13,538 bases of DNA from Halieaceae bacterium (lineage in GTDB: Bacteria; Pseudomonadota; Gammaproteobacteria; Pseudomonadales; Halieaceae), in assembly GCA_009886815.1 (NCBI GenBank), contig QXYP01000149.1, positions 1,856 through 15,393 of the forward strand, given 5' to 3'. The translations under genes were made by a program, and so were the position numbers. The notes under the pieces were generated by a model, which saw nothing but the letters and a program-made list of their open reading frames with translations, did not search any database and was not told where the DNA came from. This document shows positions 6,833-13,538 of this stretch, one piece after another (positions within the stretch are counted from its first letter, which is position 1; each line of letters begins with the position of its first letter).

Positions 6833-7705
6833 TTATAATCCCGCCTGCCGAATAGCTTCTAAAACCGTCTCTTGGTGCGCTGTCGACAATGCCACGAGTG
6901 GCAGTCGAATCCCTTCTTTAACCAACCCCAATTCTACCATGGCCCATTTCACTGGAATGGGATTGGCCTCAATAAACAGGGCCTCGTTAAGGCCGCTAAG
7001 TTCTGCGTTGAGTTTACGTGCCCCGTCTTCATCGCCGGTTAGCGCCAAACGACAAACCTCTGCCACTTTGGCCGCGGCGACATTGGCGGTTACGGAAACG
7101 TTACCACGCCCACCACGGCACATTAAATCGAGGGCTGTTGCGTCATCACCCGAATAAACCCCAAAGGTGTCCGGGAGCTTTGCTATTAACGCACCGCCGC
7201 GCTCAACATCACCCGTGGCATCTTTGAGCCCGGCAATATTCCCTACTTCACTCAGCCTGAGGACAGTCTCACTACTGAGGTCTACACCCGTTCTCGATGG
7301 CACGTTGTAAAGAATAATAGGAATGTTGACGGCGGCAGCAACCTGGCAGAAGTGCCGATAAAGCCCCTCTTGAGGAGGCTTGTTGTAATAAGGCGTTACC
7401 AGCAGTGAATATTCGGCACCGGCAGCAGCGGCGGCCACGGTTAACTCAATGGCTTCATGGGTAGAATTAGAACCGGTGCCTGCAACCACGGGAATTCTGC
7501 CGGCGGCCTGCTCGACTGCAAACTGAATAATGTCAATATGTTCAGCCATTGTCAGGGTTGCACTTTCCCCCGTGGTACCCGCAATACCTAGCGCGGCAGT
7601 GCCCGACTGAATGTGATACTCAATCAGTGTCGCCAGGCCTTCTTTATCGATTGCACCATCGGGCAGCATGGGCGTTACCAAGGCAACGATACTTCCGGTT
7701 ATCAT
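6833..7705 (-). CDS. dapA: DapA, 4-hydroxy-tetrahydrodipicolinate synthase
   Basis: DapA condenses pyruvate with aspartate semialdehyde, the first committed step of the DAP/lysine branch, in the cytoplasm. It is a TIM-barrel aldolase of the normal 290-residue length. The Schiff-base lysine is K161 in GLKDATGD. The catalytic triad residues are T44 and T45 in AGTTGES and Y133 in ILYNVPSRTG, with R138 at the entrance of the active site and the substrate-channel motif VTPYYNKP at 103-110. It is the first gene of a minus-strand unit dapA-bamC-MBL hydrolase, with 2-base and -1-base junctions. The ATG at 7705 has only a weak upstream GGA. The promoter must lie in the 42-base gap shared with the divergent gene or inside that gene; I cannot place it with confidence. 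Confidence 0.98.
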   Translation of the reverse strand: MITGSIVALVTPMLPDGAIDKEGLATLIEYHIQSGTAALGIAGTTGESATLTMAEHIDIIQFAVEQAAGRIPVVAGTGSNSTHEAIELTVAAAAAGAEYSLLVTPYYNKPPQEGLYRHFCQVAAAVNIPIILYNVPSRTGVDLSSETVLRLSEVGNIAGLKDATGDVERGGALIAKLPDTFGVYSGDDATALDLMCRGGRGNVSVTANVAAAKVAEVCRLALTGDEDGARKLNAELSGLNEALFIEANPIPVKWAMVELGLVKEGIRLPLVALSTAHQETVLEAIRQAGL

Positions 7706-7747
7706 AGCGATTCATCCAAGAGCGTTATCGAGAACTTTACATTGACC

Positions 7748-8317
7748 ATGGTTGCGCAATTATCCACTTCGAGAGTTTCTATACAACTTAAACTAAGGCG
7801 AATTATTCTGCCCCTTTTGTGGCTGGTGCTGTCCATCACTTCTGGGACCCCAAGCTGGGCTCAGAGTTCCATTATCTCGCCCAGCTCAATTGACCGACGC
7901 CTTGAACCTTTAAGCCCCATTGACCAGCAGTTCATGGCCGCCCAGCGTGCCAAAATCGAATCGCTAGCGAACCAGTTAGGCCAACAACTAACGGGCATTC
8001 CCGAGCGAGACCTGGCCACATTGCAACGTATTCTTGAGTTGGGCTTGATTGCCCCCGATGACACATTGCAGCTTCAAGCTCTTGGCGTGGTGTTGGGTGA
8101 TCTATTCGCGGCAGAGCTTAACATGAATTGGATCGTTTACCGCGATCCAGCAGGACGAAGCCGAGCATTGCAATATGGCAGTAGCGAGGTATTTCTGTTC
8201 CCAGTGACCATGATATCTCGGCGCTGGGGGGTCGGGCACCAACGCGCCGTCGCAGATATTTTTGACAGCAATGTCGCCACAACCCAGGCCAAATTACCCG
8301 GCGCCAATTGGCGTTAG
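7748..8317 (+). CDS. Exported DUF3806-like protein, 189 aa
   Basis: A long signal peptide has basic residues at 15-18 (KLRR), a hydrophobic core (about 19-33) and a likely signal peptidase I site after A38 in PSWA-QS, so the mature protein should be periplasmic. The mature part is helical (about 55-100). It is followed by LGVVLGDLFAAELNMNWIVY (112-131) and a strand-rich segment ending FPVTMISRR (151-159). This resembles the DUF3806 pattern from memory; the match was not computed. The frame stays open 45 codons further upstream, but that part is antisense to dapA and sits before the signal peptide. I therefore use the ATG at 7748. A TTG at 7742, with GAGA about 8 bases upstream, is an alternative. 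It is transcribed divergently from dapA. Function is unknown. Confidence 0.8.
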   Translation: MVAQLSTSRVSIQLKLRRIILPLLWLVLSITSGTPSWAQSSIISPSSIDRRLEPLSPIDQQFMAAQRAKIESLANQLGQQLTGIPERDLATLQRILELGLIAPDDTLQLQALGVVLGDLFAAELNMNWIVYRDPAGRSRALQYGSSEVFLFPVTMISRRWGVGHQRAVADIFDSNVATTQAKLPGANWR

Positions 8318-8542
8318 ATTACCCCTGGGGGTGTCGCTAAACATTACAGTAGCCCGGTGCTGCGACGCTTGTTGCCAAGACCGTGATCAGCGCATTAAGC
8401 GGCTCCTTCGACAGCGAACTTATTAGCCCTGAAGCGCCATCAACAAGTCACAATCAGGGTGCAGAAACGGCCGTCGCCGATAATCGCCCTCTCGCCGAAC
8501 TCAGCACATTGTTGGCCACAAAGGCGCGGTCCATAGCCTTCG

Positions 8543-9250
8543 TCAATGACGATCAGGCCAAGCAAAATCCCGTCGGTAGCTGAACACCCCCTGATGCATT
8601 GTTGTGCGGTGCCGGGTTGCGACATGGCCAACGTCAGAGGTTTCATAGCCTGAATCGCCCGGATACAGGAACACGTGATCTTCTCCATGCTCGACAATTC
8701 TGGGGAAAAAATAAGGTGGCTGTCGCCGTATAACCGCTTTTACAAGGTCAGTTAGACCCTCGTGCTCGGCCACGTCAATCAGCGACACCAAAGTTGGAGG
8801 CGGCAGCTTTAACTTTCCTGCCGCCTGTTCTACTACGGCGTCATTGGGCTTTACCCAGCGGTATTCAACGATTTCGCTGCCATCGACCACAACCGACGCA
8901 TTGCCGCTTTGTGGCGCTAAAAAAAAGTAAGTATCGAACCGGTGCTTAACCACTTCCGGAGTCAGCCATCGTGAGAAATGCACAATGGGTTCGGACCCAA
9001 CCTCAAGTCCTGTCTCCTCATGCAGTTCTCGGATGGCAGCGCTGTTAGCGCGAGAAAGCGCATCGTCACCGTGATCGTCGGCATCGACCTTGCCACCGGG
9101 AAAAACCCAGGCGCCTGCCATCACTTTAAGCGCGGGGTTTCGCCGCAACAGCAACACCTCCAGCCCTGTGGCTCCATCGCGAGTGACAATAAGCGTCGCG
9201 GCCGACCTTGCGGGTGTGGCCGTATTCTCTAAATCGACCTTTTCAAACAT
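8543..9250 (-). CDS. Nudix hydrolase, NUDT19-like (possible acyl-CoA/CoA diphosphatase)
   Basis: Nudix enzymes cleave nucleoside diphosphates linked to another moiety. The strands leading to VFPGGKVD (49-56) and the helix AAIRELHEETGL (71-82) are clear, with the metal-binding REXXEE as R74, E75, E78 and E79. Between them is about a 7-residue insertion relative to the standard GX5EX7REUXEEXGU box, and the first glutamate position is S66. That longer loop is typical of the NUDT19/RP2p group, whose characterised members hydrolyse CoA and acyl-CoA. The substrate here is inference. I choose the ATG at 9250 (235 residues) over the in-frame ATG at 9265, because it forms TGATG with the sppA stop and has GGTGG six bases upstream. 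It is the last gene of the wrbA-DUF2069-sppA unit. Confidence 0.9.
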   Translation of the reverse strand: MFEKVDLENTATPARSAATLIVTRDGATGLEVLLLRRNPALKVMAGAWVFPGGKVDADDHGDDALSRANSAAIRELHEETGLEVGSEPIVHFSRWLTPEVVKHRFDTYFFLAPQSGNASVVVDGSEIVEYRWVKPNDAVVEQAAGKLKLPPPTLVSLIDVAEHEGLTDLVKAVIRRQPPYFFPRIVEHGEDHVFLYPGDSGYETSDVGHVATRHRTTMHQGVFSYRRDFAWPDRH

Positions 9251-11084
9251 CAAAAGCCACCGCACTCGAGGCAGCGCAGGTACAAATTAGCGGGATCTTG
9301 CAGGCTGTCAGACAAACGCAGATAAGGTGCTAATTGCTGCGATAAGCGCCCAAGCACGGACCCGCCAGGCAGACTTATCTGTCCCAGCTCCCTGCCCAAC
9401 TGCTCAAAAAACCGCTGCTCAGGGCTTATAGGTGTCCCAATATAAAGCGTATCGAAATCTTCAACCTCGGCAAGACTTGCCGCCGCATCGAGGGCTGCTT
9501 GCAAACCGCCCATACTGTCGACTAAGCCAATCCCCAGGGCGTCTTCACCACTCCAAACTCGGCCACCCGCCACGGCATTAATTTCATCCCAAGTTTTGCC
9601 TCGTCCCGAAGCGACCAGCGTCACAAAATCATCGTAAACGTTGCTAATCATGCTATTGATGATTCGACGCCCCGTGTCACTCACCCCGGTGTCTAATCTG
9701 GCAGCTGTCGCGAGACTGGAGGTACTCACACCGTCAGGCGTAATTCCGGCCCATTGATACAGCTTTTCCGCCGTCGGAAACGCGGCAAAGACGCCGATAC
9801 TGCCCGTAATCGTACTCGGCTGTGCCCAAACTTCGTCAGCATCAGCTGCAATATAATAGCCGCCCGATGCTGCAACTGAGCCCATGGAAGCCACAATCGG
9901 CAGACCAAGGGTTTTTAACTCCAGAACTTTTTGACGAATGACCTCTGAGGCAAACACACTGCCGCCGGGAGAGTTAATGCGCAGCACCACGGCGCTTAAA
10001 TCCGGTTGCTCAAGGGCTCGCTCTAGTTGTGCCACTACGGTGTCAGAGCCGGCAAAGCCACGACCACTTTCTCCAGGAATGAGTTCGCCTTCTATAGGAA
10101 TCACAGCGATATACGGGTTCGTCTCTTCGGTGCTGTTCTCCGCCTCTCTGGCCGCCAAATAGTCGTCTGCAGAAACCGAAACCCAATGACCATCGTCATC
10201 TGTCGCGCCGACCCAGTCTGCCAACATCTCATCCCTTTGACTGTAGGTTACCAACTCATCCACAAATCCCGCCTCTAGCATCAGCGCGGCAGCGTCTCCC
10301 CCAGATATCTCTAAGCGATCTGCAAACTCATTGATAAACTGATCAATGAATCCAGACTCCATCTGTCTGGGCCCCTCCACTAGATGGGTATAGGCGTGCC
10401 ATACATCGCCCAGCCATTGGCCGACGACCTCCCGCTCTAGATTGGACATATCGTCACGCAGGTAAGGCTCTACGGCAGACTTACTTTCGCCCACACGAAA
10501 CACATTCATCGTCAAGTAAACGTTGTCTAGCAGTTGGCGGACATAATTTCGGTATACCGCAAACCCAGAAACCTCGATACCACCCTCTGGGTGCAATAAA
10601 ACGTGATCAGCCTGGGACGCGAGCAGGTACTGTGATTGCGAATAGTAATCGCCCACGGCTATCACCGGTTTCCCCGAGGACTGAAAAGCTTCAATCCCGG
10701 CCTTCAACTCTTGCACATGACTAATTGAAGGTCCGTTTAGGGCTTCGAGGTCGAGGACCAAGGCGGTAATACGATCGTCTTCAGCCGCTTCTTTTATGGC
10801 TTTTTTCACTCGAAAAACCAGCACTTCACTCCCGCCATCTTGCATTAACGCTTCGAAGGGCTCTAAGGGTGAAGGGTTTTCGACCAACGCCCCGTTGGGA
10901 TTAATCAACAGCGCGGCTCGCTCGGGGATGGGTTCGGGTGCGACCTGATTGACAGCGACCACCACTATCACAACAAGGTATAGCGTCACCGCGAGGGGAA
11001 CGAGCGTCATAATGGCCTTGTTAAAGAGCGATAAACCGCGCCACAGCCCTTTAAAAAAACCTCGAATCACACGCCAAACCACCA

Positions 11085-11085
<1 letters not shown>
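9250..11085 (-). CDS. sppA: SppA, signal peptide peptidase (protease IV, 67K type)
   Basis: SppA is a membrane-bound serine/lysine protease that digests cleaved signal peptides at the periplasmic face of the inner membrane. The 611-residue length is that of the two-repeat E. coli-type enzyme. A single membrane anchor lies at about 25-46. The N-terminal repeat supplies the general base K202 in GESKSAVEPYLRDDM. The C-terminal repeat supplies nucleophile S407 in MGSVAASGGYYIAADAD, preceded by the oxyanion-region motif INSPGGSV (370-377) and followed by TITGSIGVF (425-433). Both catalytic residues are present, so the enzyme should be active. It starts in TAATG, sharing one base with the DUF2069 stop, with GGAG eight bases upstream. 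It ends in TGATG, which begins the Nudix gene. Confidence 0.97.
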
Positions 11086-12166
<1,081 letters not shown>

Positions 12167-12183
12167 CTAAACGGGCTCACAGT

Positions 12184-13500
12184 ATGACAGAGCACCCCGC
12201 AATACAGAACGCTATAGATCGGTGTCGTTACCTGTATCAACGATATCAGGATGACCGCTGCTCTGAAATTGCTGCAGCACTTGTCTATATGAGCCTGTTC
12301 GCTTTAGTGCCACTCTTAACCCTGACTTATGCCATTTCAACGGCAGTTCCCACTGCAGCCGACATTCAAGCCCAACTGCAGCAATTTTTGGTCGATAACT
12401 TACTCCCCGAGGCCTCTCAAGACGTCGCCGACTATCTCGCTAGCTTTTCCCAGCAGGCCAAAAATCTCACGGGGGTCGGTATCGCTATTTTGGCAACCAC
12501 CGCCGTGCTCATGTTGCGCAACGTAGAGCGTGCTTTTAACAACATTTGGCGCAACCGTAAAAATCGAGGCGTGGTTTCCAGCCTGCTTCTTTACTGGGCT
12601 GTCTTGAGCCTCGCGCCGATACTCTTGGGCCTAGGTATTGGTATTAAAGCCTATCTGTTTGCTGCCGCACACGCTGTCGCAGGGATTGATGTTCTGGGTG
12701 TCTCATCTGTCTTATTGTCTGTATTGCCCTTTGGCCTCGGCATTCTGGGCCTCACTGCATTGTATATGGCGGTCCCTAACTGCGCCGTACCCTTTCGGCA
12801 TGCTCTCATAGGCGGCTTGTTCGTTGCCCTGACATTTACCGCGGCAAAAGCACTTTTCACTGCAGCAATTTCCAATTCCAGTTATGCCCTCATTTACGGT
12901 GCCTTTGCCGCAGTACCGATCTTTCTACTCTGGCTCTATATCAGCTGGACCATTATTTTACTCGGCGCTATTTTAGTACACAGTCAAGCCTCTTATCAGA
13001 CGGCGGCACAAGCCGAGAGGCCAGTCCTGCTAAAGGCGCTCGATGTTTTATACCTTTTATGGCGAGCTCAACTTGAAGGCCAGACTCTGGGCGAGCTCAA
13101 GATACTCGGCGACCGAAATGTGATTAACGATGGGCTAGATAGCGATAGCTGGCGTCATATTCGCGACTCACTCATGGCGGCCAATCTCATTACCCAAACC
13201 CTTCAAGGCCACTACATCCTTAGCCGTGACTTACACCATGTCAGATTTATTGAGATCAAAGCACTCATCAATCATGAGCTGGAGGTGCCCTCAACAATTG
13301 AAGGGAATCAGCCTTGGCAAATTCGCGCCAGCGAGTTACTTAATCAGCAAAGGCTCGTTCAAACTGAAATTCTGAATATCTCCTTGGAGGAGCTCTTTAG
13401 GACTTCCAATGACAATTCCAATGACAATTCCAATGACAATTCCAATGACAATACCAATGACAATACCAACGACAATACAGCAGTGACAGAAATCGCATGA
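12184..13500 (+). CDS. YihY/UPF0761 family inner-membrane protein with C-terminal NDN repeat tail
   Basis: This is a polytopic inner-membrane protein of the YihY family, formerly mislabelled ribonuclease BN. Six hydrophobic segments lie at about 28-52, 95-113, 131-160, 172-198, 204-229 and 234-266. Family blocks include AALVYMSLFALVPLL, LRNVERAFNNIW and YGAFAAVPIFLLWLYISW. A cytosolic region at about 281-406, with a winged-helix-like look, extends it beyond the E. coli protein (about 290 residues) and resembles the long Pseudomonas type. The last 32 residues are a low-complexity tail of six SNDN/TNDN units. Transport or structural function is unproven in the family. The ATG at 12184 has only a weak upstream ACGGG. 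The stop overlaps the next gene as ATGA. Confidence 0.94.
   Translation: MTEHPAIQNAIDRCRYLYQRYQDDRCSEIAAALVYMSLFALVPLLTLTYAISTAVPTAADIQAQLQQFLVDNLLPEASQDVADYLASFSQQAKNLTGVGIAILATTAVLMLRNVERAFNNIWRNRKNRGVVSSLLLYWAVLSLAPILLGLGIGIKAYLFAAAHAVAGIDVLGVSSVLLSVLPFGLGILGLTALYMAVPNCAVPFRHALIGGLFVALTFTAAKALFTAAISNSSYALIYGAFAAVPIFLLWLYISWTIILLGAILVHSQASYQTAAQAERPVLLKALDVLYLLWRAQLEGQTLGELKILGDRNVINDGLDSDSWRHIRDSLMAANLITQTLQGHYILSRDLHHVRFIEIKALINHELEVPSTIEGNQPWQIRASELLNQQRLVQTEILNISLEELFRTSNDNSNDNSNDNSNDNTNDNTNDNTAVTEIA
13405..13476 (+). repeat. Six tandem 12-base units encoding (S/T)NDN in yihY
   Basis: Units of TCCAATGACAAT begin at 13405, 13417, 13429 and 13441 and are identical. The units at 13453 and 13465 begin ACC instead of TCC, and the last also has AAC for AAT. 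Each unit encodes S/T-N-D-N in the yihY frame. Because the period is a multiple of three, gain or loss of units changes tail length without a frameshift. Confidence 0.95.
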
Positions 13501-13538
13501 AACACTTCCTCGCGCTAATTCTTGTTTTTACCGCGGGG
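13497..13538 (+). CDS. Start of an exported protein (5' end only)
   Basis: The ATG at 13497 overlaps the yihY stop codon as ATGA, and the frame is open to the window edge, giving MKHFLALILVFTAG. A lysine followed by a run of hydrophobic residues is the beginning of a signal peptide. Upstream sequence shows no strong Shine-Dalgarno (repeat-tail DNA), so expression probably depends on coupling to yihY. In related genomes a thioredoxin-like TlpA protein can sit near this position, but 14 residues cannot confirm that. Confidence 0.7.
   Translation, partial: MKHFLALILVFTAG

Noticed and set aside
7613..7747. Upstream in-frame extension of the DUF3806-like protein
   Set aside because: It is antisense to the start of dapA and would bury the signal peptide inside the protein.
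8321..8332. ACCCCTGGGGGT as a rho-independent terminator
   Set aside because: The loop would be too small for the full stem and no T-rich tract follows on either strand.
8383..8583. Plus-strand open frame of 66 codons in the convergent gap
   Set aside because: It has no recognisable motif or Shine-Dalgarno, and its last 41 bases run antisense to the Nudix gene; the composition looks non-coding.
13405..13476. The 12-base repeat as a CRISPR-like array
   Set aside because: Units are directly adjacent with no spacers and are in frame with yihY, so it is a coding tandem repeat.

Overview
The window reads as core chromosome of a gammaproteobacterium with roughly 50-55% GC. The gene content (long-form DapD, DapE, DapA, BamC, RsmJ, an LpxL-type acyltransferase, SppA, WrbA, DUF2069 and YihY) and the dapA-bamC-metallo-hydrolase and wrbA/yihY neighbourhoods suggest the Pseudomonas / marine Cellvibrionales (Halieaceae-like) side of the class. 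That placement is inference from remembered gene order and protein style. I see no insertion sequence, phage gene, CRISPR array, tRNA or rRNA, and nothing that looks recently acquired.

Layout. (1) 1-1309, plus strand: the 3' end of dapD overlapping dapE, two lysine/diaminopimelate genes. (2) 1278-3598, minus strand: an atypical class III nucleotide-cyclase-like gene, then rsmJ (16S rRNA methyltransferase), then a cysteine-rich hypothetical gene, closely spaced. (3) 3658-5071, plus strand: a small leucine-rich-repeat lipoprotein overlapping a lipid A-type acyltransferase. (4) 4996-7705, minus strand: dapA, bamC and a YycJ-like metallo-beta-lactamase-fold protein with almost no gaps. (5) 7748-8317, plus strand: an exported DUF3806-like protein, followed by a 225-base convergent gap (8318-8542) with no gene that I can support. 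(6) 8543-12070, minus strand: wrbA, DUF2069, sppA and a NUDT19-like Nudix gene, each junction a stop/start overlap. (7) 12184-13538, plus strand: yihY with a C-terminal 12-base tandem repeat, overlapping the first 14 codons of another exported protein.

How the genes work together. Three DAP-pathway genes (dapD, dapE, dapA) supply lysine and the peptidoglycan cross-linking residue. Several neighbours also serve the envelope: BamC (outer-membrane protein assembly), the lipid A-type acyltransferase, SppA (signal peptide digestion), YihY and DUF2069 (inner membrane) and the LRR lipoprotein. The window is therefore mostly household and envelope genes in tightly coupled short operons.

The items that most merit attention are the cyclase-like protein with several substituted active-site positions upstream of rsmJ, the cysteine-rich small protein after rsmJ, the 76-base antisense overlap between the acyltransferase and the metallo-hydrolase, the LRR lipoprotein coupled to the acyltransferase, and the NDN-S/T repeat tail of YihY. 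I found no clear evidence of a wholly new multi-gene system.
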